From contig JACMNZ010000340.1 in assembly GCA_014378285.1 (NCBI GenBank), positions 1 to 5,993 of the forward strand: a stretch of DNA of 5,993 nucleotides, in the 5' to 3' direction. Under the pieces are notes generated by a model, which did no database searches, was not told where the DNA came from, and was given only the letters and a program-made list of their open reading frames with translations. The DNA is from Pseudopedobacter sp. (GTDB lineage Bacteria > Bacteroidota > Bacteroidia > Sphingobacteriales > Sphingobacteriaceae). Shown here in pieces: positions 1-5,993 of this stretch. Both the position numbers and the translations under genes were made by a program. Position 1 is the stretch's first letter; every line of letters begins with the position of its first letter.

Positions 1-1292
1 GTTAAAAGTAGCTCTGGGTTTTCATTCCTTATAATTTCTAAGGTTTCTTCTTTTCCACAAACACGCACTTTTCTACTATCCATTTGGTTGGCCAAAATCT
101 GGCTATTTACTCCCGGAATTGGTTTTTCTCTTGCAGGATAAATATCTAGTAAAATCAATTCGTCAACAGTGTTTAAAACATCTACAAAATCTTTTTCAAA
201 ATCTCTGGTTCGTGAAAAAAGATGCGGTTGAAAAATTACAGTTAATTTTTTTGTTGGATACAAAGACCTTACGGCTTCAAAACAAGCTTTTAATTCTGCA
301 GGATGGTGCGCATAATCATCAATATAAATTCTTTCTTCTTTTATATGATACTCAAACCTACGTTTTACACCTTTAAAGGAAGCCAATCCTAATCTGATTT
401 GATTAGCAGTTAGGCTCATTTTTAATGCTATTTCTACCGCAGCAACTGCATTTTCCACATTATGTCTCCCCGGTAAACCAAGTTCTAAATCTTTAATCGA
501 GGTATTTTCATTCTCAAAATCGAAAAAGAAAGTACCGTTATCTATTCTTACATTTAATCCTTTGGCTTTCGCCGATGATGATAAAGCGTAAGTGGTTCCG
601 TTTTCTAGGTTTAATCCTTCTCTAAAAATAAGTTCGCCATTATCCTTAACCTGTTTTGCAAACAAGTGGAAGGATTCATGCAATTGTGCTTCTGCACCAT
701 AAATATCCAAATGATCTGCATCCATAGAAGTAATTACCGCTAAATTTGGATGAAGCGTTAAAAATGAACGATCATATTCATCAGCTTCAACCACCATAAT
801 ATTGCTACGGCCAATTAGCAAATTGGAATCATAGTTAGTGGAAATTCCACCTAAAAACGCAGAACAATCAATATTACCACATTTTAATAAATGGGCGATT
901 AAACTACTCGTCGTTGTTTTTCCGTGTGTGCCAGCTACCGCGATAGTGAATAAATCTTTAGAGATCATCCCTAAAACTTGAGAACGTTTATAAAGCTCGA
1001 AACCTTTATTTTTAAAATATTTTTGGATTTTACTTTCAGCAGGGATTGCGGGAGTAAAAATTATTAAAGTTTCACTATCTTTTTGTTGGAACGAGAGTGG
1101 GATTAAATCTGCTTCATCTTCATAAGAAATACAAATACCCTCACTAACTAAAGATTGGGTTAAACCTGTTGGTGTTTTATCATAACCGCAAACAATAAAT
1201 CCTTTTTTATAGAAATAACGAGCGAGCCCACTCATCCCAATTCCGCCAATGCCGATTAGGTAAACTCGTTTTATGTTATTTAATTCCATCAT
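1..1292 (-). CDS. murC: UDP-N-acetylmuramate--L-alanine ligase MurC, C-terminus cut off by window edge
   Basis: MurC is a cytoplasmic Mur ligase that uses ATP to join L-alanine to UDP-MurNAc, the first amino-acid addition in peptidoglycan precursor synthesis. About 430 residues are visible and the frame is open to the edge with no stop. The family is usually about 450-460 residues, so roughly 25-35 are missing. The N-terminal UDP-binding Rossmann domain has GIGGIGMSG at 14-22. The central ATPase domain has GTHGKTTTS at 121-129, EADEYDRSF at 169-177 (metal/ATP binding) and DADHLDIYG at 191-199. The C-terminal part has DDYAHHPAE at 325-333 and FQPHLFSRTRDF at 354-365. The GTHGKT and YAHHP motifs separate MurC from MurD, MurE and MurF. 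The start ATG directly follows the murG stop (TAA-ATG-ATG), so translation is probably coupled; the second ATG at 1289 is an equally possible start. No Shine-Dalgarno site is visible. I found no frameshift. Confidence 0.98.
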   Translation of the reverse strand, partial: MMELNNIKRVYLIGIGGIGMSGLARYFYKKGFIVCGYDKTPTGLTQSLVSEGICISYEDEADLIPLSFQQKDSETLIIFTPAIPAESKIQKYFKNKGFELYKRSQVLGMISKDLFTIAVAGTHGKTTTSSLIAHLLKCGNIDCSAFLGGISTNYDSNLLIGRSNIMVVEADEYDRSFLTLHPNLAVITSMDADHLDIYGAEAQLHESFHLFAKQVKDNGELIFREGLNLENGTTYALSSSAKAKGLNVRIDNGTFFFDFENENTSIKDLELGLPGRHNVENAVAAVEIALKMSLTANQIRLGLASFKGVKRRFEYHIKEERIYIDDYAHHPAELKACFEAVRSLYPTKKLTVIFQPHLFSRTRDFEKDFVDVLNTVDELILLDIYPAREKPIPGVNSQILANQMDSRKVRVCGKEETLEIIRNENPELLL

Positions 1293-2393
1293 TTAACTGG
1301 CAATATTTATTACTTCTTTCGCTATTAATTCATCGGCTTTAGCCAAACCCATTTTAGAAATATTTTGAGAAAGAGAAAGCATTTTCGCTTCATCTTTTAA
1401 AAGTTTCATAGTTTGATCTACTAATTCCGATTCGGCATGGCGATCTACGATTAAAATAGCTGCCTCATTAATTACCAAAGCATTTGCGTTTTTGGTTTGA
1501 TGATCTTCGGCAACATTTGGTGACGGCACTAAAACTACAGGTTTATTTACCAAACAAAGCTCTGCTATGGTACCAGCTCCTGCTCTAGAAATAATTACAT
1601 CTGCTGCCGCAAAAGCTAAATCCATACGATCTAAAAACTCATAAATCCTTATTCCTTCTGCTTTTGATTGATTGCCATAGCGCTCGATAATGTTTTTATA
1701 GTAGAACTTACCTGTTTGCCATATTAATTGCACTTGGGATTCCTTAAATGTTTCAAGTCCGGCCAACATACTGTTATTTAAAGTACTTGCACCTAAACTT
1801 CCGCCAACAACTAAAACTGTTTTTTTATTAGGATCAAGCTCAAAAAAATTAATGGCTTCTTCTTTTTTATCTTCAACATCAATGGCGCTTTCCCTAACAG
1901 GATTACCTGTTTTTATAATTTTATCAGCAGGAAAAAACTTATCCATTCTATCAAAAGCAACGCATATTTTTTTTGCTCTCTTACCTAAAAACTTATTGGT
2001 AACACCGGCATAAGAGTTTTGCTCTTGAATTAAATAAGGCACTTTTTTTAGAGATGCCGCATATAATAAAGGTCCTGAAGCATAACCCCCAACGCCCACA
2101 ATTGCATCTGGTTTAAAGTTTTTGATGATTTTAAAAGATTTTAAAAGACTTCCGATAATTTTGAAAGGCAATAACAAGTTTTTTGCTAATCCGCTTCTTT
2201 GGAAACCCTGAATATCTAAACCAATAATTTGATAACCTGCTGCTGGCACTTTCTCCATTTCCATCCTACCTGTTGCACCAACAAATAATATCTCTGTTTT
2301 GGCATCCATTTTTTTTAAAGCATTGGCAATAGCAATTGCAGGGAAGATATGTCCTCCCGTACCGCCTCCGCTTATGATTATTCTTTTTGCCAT
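1293..2393 (-). CDS. murG: Undecaprenyldiphospho-muramoylpentapeptide beta-N-acetylglucosaminyltransferase MurG
   Basis: MurG is a peripheral membrane glycosyltransferase (GT28, GT-B fold) on the cytoplasmic face. It transfers GlcNAc from UDP-GlcNAc to lipid I, making lipid II. The protein is complete at 366 residues, normal for the family. In the N-terminal acceptor domain, GGGTGGH at 9-15 is the glycine-rich loop with the conserved His; GVGGYASGP at 100-108 and QEQNSYAGVTNK at 123-134 follow. The latter replaces the E. coli HEQN motif and is typical of Bacteroidota as I recall them. TGNPVR at 162-167 leads to the donor domain with GGSLGA at 197-202, SRAGAGT at 269-275, the UDP-GlcNAc-contacting Glu at 278 and EDHQTKNA at 296-303. 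The leader is A/T-rich without a Shine-Dalgarno site. A 175-nt repeat-bearing gap separates it from ftsW upstream, and its stop touches the murC start, so it may be expressed somewhat apart from the genes before it. Confidence 0.98.
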   Translation of the reverse strand: MAKRIIISGGGTGGHIFPAIAIANALKKMDAKTEILFVGATGRMEMEKVPAAGYQIIGLDIQGFQRSGLAKNLLLPFKIIGSLLKSFKIIKNFKPDAIVGVGGYASGPLLYAASLKKVPYLIQEQNSYAGVTNKFLGKRAKKICVAFDRMDKFFPADKIIKTGNPVRESAIDVEDKKEEAINFFELDPNKKTVLVVGGSLGASTLNNSMLAGLETFKESQVQLIWQTGKFYYKNIIERYGNQSKAEGIRIYEFLDRMDLAFAAADVIISRAGAGTIAELCLVNKPVVLVPSPNVAEDHQTKNANALVINEAAILIVDRHAESELVDQTMKLLKDEAKMLSLSQNISKMGLAKADELIAKEVINIAS

Positions 2394-2400
2394 ATATTTT

Positions 2401-2427
2401 AGTAGTTAGTATCAAGTATCAAGACTT
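2401..2427 (+). repeat. Heptamer array (AGTATCA type) just upstream of murG
   Basis: The plus strand reads in exact 7-nt phase AGTAGTT, AGTATCA, AGTATCA, then a decayed AGACTT. The array ends 7 nt before the murG start codon. Positions 2401-2424 match the reverse complement of 2536-2559 at 21 of 24 positions, so this is one arm of an inverted repeat within the ftsW-murG gap. It has no coding potential. The function is unknown to me. Confidence 0.8.
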
Positions 2428-2486
2428 ACCTGCTACCTTACTTTTATATTCTTTATTTTATTTTAATACTTTTTAAATAAAACTAT

Positions 2487-2507
2487 ATCATCTTGTTACT
2501 TTGTATT
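2487..2507 (-). repeat. Degenerate heptamer array in the ftsW-murG gap
   Basis: Read on the minus strand in 7-nt phase this is AATACAA, AGTAACA, AGATGAT. It resembles the better-preserved AGTACAA, AGTAGCA and AGATACT units of the array at 2532-2566 and lies in the same orientation. It is probably an older, decayed copy. The remaining spacer (2428-2486 and 2508-2531) is AT-rich, with no open frame or strong hairpin that I can see. Confidence 0.5.
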
Positions 2508-2531
2508 TACATTTTATTATCACACACTATG

Positions 2532-2566
2532 AGTATCTTGCTACTTGATACTTGCTACTTTGTACT
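2532..2566 (-). repeat. Five-unit heptamer array immediately after the ftsW stop codon
   Basis: Read on the minus strand, five units follow one another without gaps: AGTACAA, AGTAGCA, AGTATCA, AGTAGCA, AGATACT. The array begins 2 nt after the ftsW TAA (stop at 2571-2569). One base on either side completes short GAGTA/TACTC ends, giving a weak 5-bp dyad across the array. The middle unit is identical to units near murG and after mraY. This is the longest array in the window. Confidence 0.85.
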
Positions 2567-2568
2567 CA

Positions 2569-3744
2569 TTACGCTATTGCAGGTATTTCTCCAACAATTA
2601 TTTTATCTCCTTTACCGTTATTTACTTCTTTATACTCTTCTACATCTTTACTTACCGATAAAATAATGCCCAAGGCTATGCTTGTAAATAAGATGGAAGT
2701 ACCACCCATACTAATTAGCGGTAACGGAACTCCCGTAACAGGAAATAAATTTACGGCAACTGCCATATTTGCCAACGCTTGAATGGTTAAACTAAAACCC
2801 AGACCTGCTGCTAATAGTGCGCCAAAAGCCTTTGGAGCTTGGGTTACAATTTTTATAATGCGATACATCAACAAAACATATAAAAACACCAAAGTAAAAC
2901 CACCCACTAAACCATATTCTTCTATTATAATTGCAAAAATAAAATCAGAATATGGGTGAGGTAAAAAGTTTCTTTGGGTGCTATTTCCTGGGCCCTTACC
3001 CATAATACCTCCTGTTGCAACTGCAATTTTAGCCTGATTTTGTTGATATGTTTTATCAGAATTTTGCATTTCAGGATTGATAAAAGACTTAACCCTAGAT
3101 ATATAAACTCCACGTCTTGGCCCTAATAGTACTACTATTAATAGCAGTATTAATAATCCACCGCCAACTACACTAATTTGTTTAAAGCTAACTCTACCTA
3201 TTAGTAATACCAAAACGCCAACACCAGCAAGCATCATTGCTGTTGATAAATTGGCATAAGCAATTAATAAAAAGATACTTCCCATTGGCATTAAAAGCCA
3301 TAAAACAGTACTTTTAAAATCCTTTATATTTGTTTGTTGCTTGGTTAATGTCCTTGCCAAATAAGTAATCAAAGCCAGCTTTGCCAAATCGGAAGTTTGA
3401 AAAGTTAAACCTGTTCCTGGTATGGCTATCCAACGACTTGCTTCGTTTACGTGGCTACCAAAAACTAAGGTGTATATTAATAATGGAATGGTAACCACCA
3501 TTAAAACTTTAGATATACCTGCGTAATAGCGGTAATCTAAAAGATGCGCAAAATATATCAACACAAAACCTAAAATAATAAATAGCAAATGCTTAAACAT
3601 CAAAGACTCTGACCCTACCCCTCTTTTATAAGCTAAAGTGCCAGTTGCACTATAAACTGCCAAAACAGAAATTAAAGAAAGCAGAATGATGATTAACCAT
3701 ATCCAACGATCACCTTTGGTTTGATTAAGTATTGCTTTTATCAT
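2569..3744 (-). CDS. ftsW: Lipid II polymerase FtsW (SEDS family)
   Basis: FtsW is the septal SEDS-family peptidoglycan glycosyltransferase. It works in the inner membrane with a class B PBP (FtsI) during division. The product is 391 residues with about ten hydrophobic segments, the first near residues 14-34. The periplasmic loop NEASRWIAIPG at 100-110 is followed by a long loop with QAKIAVATGGIMGKG at 237-251 and PHPYSDFIFAI at 262-272. Asp267 aligns with the catalytic Asp of E. coli FtsW (Asp297 as I recall). NLFPVTGVPLPLISMGG at 332-348 is the SEDS signature near the C-terminus. The start at 3744 is chosen because AAGGAG lies 7 nt upstream and the murD stop is 1 nt away. The frame stays open upstream to an ATG at 3870, but that would overlap murD by 125 nt and add 42 unconserved residues. 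RodA is the alternative; position between murD and murG favours FtsW. Confidence 0.96.
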   Translation of the reverse strand: MIKAILNQTKGDRWIWLIIILLSLISVLAVYSATGTLAYKRGVGSESLMFKHLLFIILGFVLIYFAHLLDYRYYAGISKVLMVVTIPLLIYTLVFGSHVNEASRWIAIPGTGLTFQTSDLAKLALITYLARTLTKQQTNIKDFKSTVLWLLMPMGSIFLLIAYANLSTAMMLAGVGVLVLLIGRVSFKQISVVGGGLLILLLIVVLLGPRRGVYISRVKSFINPEMQNSDKTYQQNQAKIAVATGGIMGKGPGNSTQRNFLPHPYSDFIFAIIIEEYGLVGGFTLVFLYVLLMYRIIKIVTQAPKAFGALLAAGLGFSLTIQALANMAVAVNLFPVTGVPLPLISMGGTSILFTSIALGIILSVSKDVEEYKEVNNGKGDKIIVGEIPAIA

Positions 3745-3745
3745 A

Positions 3746-5140
3746 CTATAACTCCTTAACTGCTGCTTTAAATTGGTTACCTCTATCTTCGTAACTATTA
3801 AATAAATCAAAACTTGCACAAGCCGGTGAAAGCAAAACTGTACTTCCTTTTTTAGCCATGTGATAAGCAATTTGAACTGCTTCGCTAGCAGAATAAGTGT
3901 TTACCATTACTTCAACATCATCTTCAAAAGCTTCATATAGTGCCTTGTTGTCTTTTCCTAAACAGATTATCGCTTTTACTTTTTGACGAATCAATTCCTT
4001 TAACATCGTATAATCATTGCCTTTATCTACACCACCCATAATTAAAATGACATCTGTATTTAAACTCTCTAAAGCGTACCATACAGAATTAACATTTGTT
4101 GCTTTAGAATCGTTAATGAAAGTAATACCTGAAATATTGGCCACAAATTCTAAACGATGATCAATATTTTTATAATTACCCATACTTTCTCTTATCGTCT
4201 CATTTCTGATTTCTAAAGTTTTTGCCAAAATACCAGAAGCCATAGAGTTATAGGTATTGTGTTTACCCTGTAACGCTAGGTCTTGGATGGTCATTTCAAA
4301 TTGATCGGAGTTGGTGAGGTTTATCATTAGATTATTTGCTTTTAAATATGAGCCATTTTTCAATTCATGTTCGATTGAAAATGGGTGTTTTTGACTTTTT
4401 ATATCGGCGTTAGCCATATAATTTTTTATCTCCAATTCATCATCACAATAAATGAAATGGTCTGCTACTGTTTGGTTTTGTACAATCCTGAACTTTGATT
4501 TTACATAATTTGCCATTTGATAATCGTACCTATCTAAATGATCTGGTGTAATATTCAGCAAAACAGCAATATCTGCTTTGAATTGATACATATCATCCAA
4601 CATAAAACTGCTGATTTCCAATACGTAATAGTCAAAATTTTCTTGAGCTACTTGCCTTGAAAAGCTCTTTCCAATATTCCCAGCCAAGCCAACATTTAAA
4701 CCCGCATTTTGTAAAATATAATAGGTTAACATGGTTGTGGTTGATTTACCATTAGATCCTGTAATACAAATCATTTTGGCATCGCTATATCTCCCGGCAA
4801 ATTCTATTTCAGAGATAATTGGAATATTTTTTTCTTTTATTTTTTTTATGATGCTTACTTTATCTGCAATTCCTGGACTTTTAATAACTTCAGTTGCATT
4901 TAAGATTAATTCTTCAGTGTGTTTCTGAGATTCAAAAAGAATTTCGTTCTGATTTAATTCATCCTGATAAGCTTGTTTTATTTCTCCAAAATCTGATACA
5001 AAAACTTCAAAGCCTTGCTTTTTTGCTAAAATTGCTGCACCAACGCCACTTTCTCCTGCACCCAAAATAACTAGCCGCACCCCAGCCCTGTCCAGAGGAG
5101 AAAGAGCGCTAAGTGGATTATTTTGGCGGGTACTTTTCAT
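3746..5140 (-). CDS. murD: UDP-N-acetylmuramoylalanine--D-glutamate ligase MurD, with N-terminal repeat-like extension
   Basis: MurD is a cytoplasmic ATP-dependent ligase adding D-glutamate to UDP-MurNAc-L-Ala. From the ATG at 5140 it has 464 residues. The UDP-binding domain has LGAGESGVG at 26-34. The ATPase domain has the P-loop GSNGKSTTT at 128-136, EISSFML at 175-181, NITPDHLDRY at 196-205 and KSKFRI at 214-219, where Lys216 aligns with the lysine carbamylated in E. coli. GKHNTYN is at 292-298. The C-terminal domain has HRLE at 328-331, INDSKATN at 342-349, GGVDKG at 369-374, LSPACASFDLF at 437-447 and EDRGNQF at 451-457. Residues 3-22 look like a translated repeat insertion. The conserved protein really begins around residue 22, and a GTG at 5080 would give a 444-residue product with the usual N-terminus. 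The ATG at 5140 has an A-rich leader typical of Bacteroidota, so both starts are possible. Overall function looks intact. Confidence 0.96.
   Translation of the reverse strand: MKSTRQNNPLSALSPLDRAGVRLVILGAGESGVGAAILAKKQGFEVFVSDFGEIKQAYQDELNQNEILFESQKHTEELILNATEVIKSPGIADKVSIIKKIKEKNIPIISEIEFAGRYSDAKMICITGSNGKSTTTMLTYYILQNAGLNVGLAGNIGKSFSRQVAQENFDYYVLEISSFMLDDMYQFKADIAVLLNITPDHLDRYDYQMANYVKSKFRIVQNQTVADHFIYCDDELEIKNYMANADIKSQKHPFSIEHELKNGSYLKANNLMINLTNSDQFEMTIQDLALQGKHNTYNSMASGILAKTLEIRNETIRESMGNYKNIDHRLEFVANISGITFINDSKATNVNSVWYALESLNTDVILIMGGVDKGNDYTMLKELIRQKVKAIICLGKDNKALYEAFEDDVEVMVNTYSASEAVQIAYHMAKKGSTVLLSPACASFDLFNSYEDRGNQFKAAVKEL
3752..3757 (-). promoter_or_regulatory. Strong Shine-Dalgarno site for ftsW
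   Basis: The minus strand reads AAGGAG, then a 7-nt spacer, then the ATG at 3744. The site lies inside the last codons of murD. It decides the ftsW start over the upstream in-frame ATG at 3870. It stands out because none of the other visible starts (murD, murG, murC) has a comparable motif. Confidence 0.8.
5075..5134 (-). repeat. Probable in-frame repeat insertion in the 5' end of murD
   Basis: Between ATG-AAA and the conserved codons beginning CTA-GTT lie exactly 20 extra codons, translated STRQNNPL...SPLDRAGVR. The inner part (5075-5112) is about 63% G+C against roughly one third elsewhere. On the minus strand it contains TCTCCTCTGGACAGGGCTGG followed by GGTGCGG. From memory this resembles a dispersed element in Bacteroidota genomes with a core like CTCTCCTTTGGAGAGGG...TGGGGTGAGG; I could not check this. 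Excising it would leave Met-Lys-Leu-Val-Ile-Leu-Gly, close to a normal MurD N-terminus. Exact ends are uncertain by several bases. Confidence 0.6.
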
Positions 5141-5166
5141 TTTTTATTTAATGGTCTTATTAATCT

Positions 5167-5187
5167 TTATACTAAATACTTGATACT
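5167..5187 (-). repeat. Three-unit heptamer array after the mraY stop codon
   Basis: Read on the minus strand the units are AGTATCA, AGTATTT, AGTATAA, starting 3 nt after the mraY TAA (5193-5191). It lies in the 50-nt mraY-murD gap. The unit AGTATCA and the 11-mer AGTATCAAGTA are shared with the arrays in the ftsW-murG gap. Its orientation relative to the gene is the same as that of the array after ftsW. No terminator-like hairpin is present. Confidence 0.75.
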
Positions 5188-5190
5188 TTT

Positions 5191-5993
5191 TTATCTCAGT
5201 TTCAAAGTCACTATGGTGATAATTGCTAGTAAAATTCCTACAATCCAAAATCTGCTTACAATTTTAGATTCGTGATAGCCCTTCTTCTGAAAATGATGAT
5301 GTAAAGGCGCCATCAGAAATATTCGTTTGCCTTCACCAGATTTTCGTTTAGTGTATTTAAACCAGCTTACTTGCATAATTACTGATATGTTTTCTATCAG
5401 AAATACACCACATAAAATAGGAATCAGTAATTCTTTACGAATCATGATTGCAAAAACAGCGATGATTCCACCAATTGTTAAACTGCCTGTATCGCCCATA
5501 AAAACTTGGGCTGGATAAGCATTATACCATAAAAAGCCAATGCAGGCACCAACAAAAGAAGCAGCGAAAATCACCAGTTCACCAGAGTTTGGGATATAGA
5601 TAATCTTTAAATAATCTGCAATGATGGTGTTACCAGAAACATAAGCAAGCAAAGCCAAGGTAATTCCTATAATTGCCGAAGTGCCTGTTGCTAAACCATC
5701 AATTCCATCTGTAATATTAGCTCCGTTTGATATCCCTGAAATGATCACAATCACAAACAGTAAAAAAACCACAAGAGCATATTTCTCATAACCTGGACCT
5801 AAAAACTTTAATACCTTTGCATAATCAAATTCGTTGTTTTTATAGAATGGGATATTTGTAATGGTAGATTTTACATCCTTTGCATAATAAATACCATTGC
5901 TTTTTTCTACCCTAATTAGTTTTTCACCCTTTTCATTAAAAATTTCTTCTTTAAAAGTTGTATTGCCTTTTGTAGATTTTGATACTTCAGAAA
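5191..5993 (-). CDS. mraY: Phospho-N-acetylmuramoyl-pentapeptide-transferase MraY, N-terminus cut off by window edge
   Basis: MraY is the integral-membrane enzyme that transfers phospho-MurNAc-pentapeptide from UDP to undecaprenyl phosphate, forming lipid I. The frame is open from the window edge (first full codon 5991-5989) to TAA at 5193-5191, giving 266 visible residues. Bacteroidota MraY is about 410-420, so roughly 150 N-terminal residues are missing, including the first Asp-Asp motif. Numbering visible residues, 1 to about 72 form a charged, hydrophilic stretch that I read as the extended loop typical of this phylum. Then come membrane segments with SNGANITDGIDGLATG at 88-103 (active-site Asp95/Asp98 region), AQVFMGDTGSL at 161-171, and APLHHHFQKKG at 228-238, the three-His motif of MraY. 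The GTG at 5772 opens a shorter frame but is internal, because conserved sequence continues upstream. The ending SRFWIVGILLAI is the last membrane helix. Confidence 0.97.
   Translation of the reverse strand, partial: SEVSKSTKGNTTFKEEIFNEKGEKLIRVEKSNGIYYAKDVKSTITNIPFYKNNEFDYAKVLKFLGPGYEKYALVVFLLFVIVIISGISNGANITDGIDGLATGTSAIIGITLALLAYVSGNTIIADYLKIIYIPNSGELVIFAASFVGACIGFLWYNAYPAQVFMGDTGSLTIGGIIAVFAIMIRKELLIPILCGVFLIENISVIMQVSWFKYTKRKSGEGKRIFLMAPLHHHFQKKGYHESKIVSRFWIVGILLAIITIVTLKLR

Noticed and set aside
119..376. Plus-strand open frame of 85 codons opposite murC
   Set aside because: It lies wholly within murC, whose frame carries conserved motifs (YAHHP, FQPHLFSRTR). The encoded peptide has no recognisable features.
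2532..2566. CRISPR-like array
   Set aside because: The units are 7 nt with no spacers, and no cas genes are present.
2532..2567. Rho-independent terminator after ftsW
   Set aside because: Only a 5-bp GAGTA/TACTC dyad with a long internal loop is present, with no G+C-rich stem and no U-tract.
2552..2782. Plus-strand open frame of 76 codons beginning in the heptamer array and running opposite ftsW
   Set aside because: Most of it is antisense to conserved FtsW coding sequence, and its start is inside the repeat. No ribosome site is visible.
3745..3870. Upstream 42-residue extension of FtsW
   Set aside because: It overlaps the 3' end of murD, encodes no FtsW-like sequence, and lies upstream of a clear AAGGAG plus ATG at 3744.
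4731..4928. Plus-strand open frame of 65 codons opposite murD
   Set aside because: It is antisense to the conserved MurD ATPase and N-terminal region, with no supporting signals.
5327..5518. Plus-strand open frame of 63 codons opposite mraY
   Set aside because: It is antisense to the MraY catalytic motifs GDTGSL and HHHF and looks like a shadow of membrane-protein codons.
5191..5772. Short MraY starting at the GTG at 5772
   Set aside because: Recognisable MraY sequence continues in frame upstream to the window edge, so this GTG is an internal valine codon.
1..5993. A new defence, mobile or biosynthetic system
   Set aside because: All five coding regions are standard dcw genes in standard order with intact motifs. 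Only the repeats and the murD N-terminal insertion are unexplained.

Overview
This AT-rich window (G+C roughly one third, by eye) is a section of a division and cell-wall (dcw) cluster. All genes lie on the minus strand, so transcription runs from high to low coordinates: mraY (5' end outside the window) > murD > ftsW > murG > murC (3' end outside the window). This is the usual dcw order. By convention murE/ftsI would lie beyond the right edge and ftsQ/ftsA/ftsZ beyond the left, but neither set is visible.

The organism is most likely a member of the Bacteroidota, perhaps near Pedobacter/Sphingobacteriaceae. MraY carries a long extra hydrophilic loop before its DGIDGLA motif. MurG has the variant QEQNSYAGVTNK where E. 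coli has HEQN. The native MurD N-terminus appears to be the short 'xRLVILGAGESGVG' type. Most genes have A-rich leaders without a Shine-Dalgarno site. The phylum call is fairly secure; the genus is a guess from remembered protein similarity.

The genes cover successive steps of one pathway. MurC adds L-Ala and MurD adds D-Glu to UDP-MurNAc in the cytoplasm. MraY moves the finished phospho-MurNAc-pentapeptide onto undecaprenyl phosphate (lipid I). MurG adds GlcNAc (lipid II). FtsW polymerises lipid II at the septum. Packing is tight at murD/ftsW (1 nt between stop and start) and murG/murC (0 nt). It is looser at mraY/murD (50 nt) and at ftsW/murG (175 nt).

The two looser gaps hold the window's least ordinary sequence: short arrays of a 7-nt repeat with core AGTATCA. 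Two arrays begin within 1-3 nt of a stop codon. Two arrays in the ftsW/murG gap face each other as a 24-nt inverted repeat (21 of 24 positions match). Separately, the first codons of murD contain a G+C-rich 60-nt segment that looks like an in-frame insertion of a dispersed repeat. I saw no new enzyme system, mobile-element protein, RNA gene or CRISPR array; the interest lies in the repeats. No stretch over 300 nt is without a gene.
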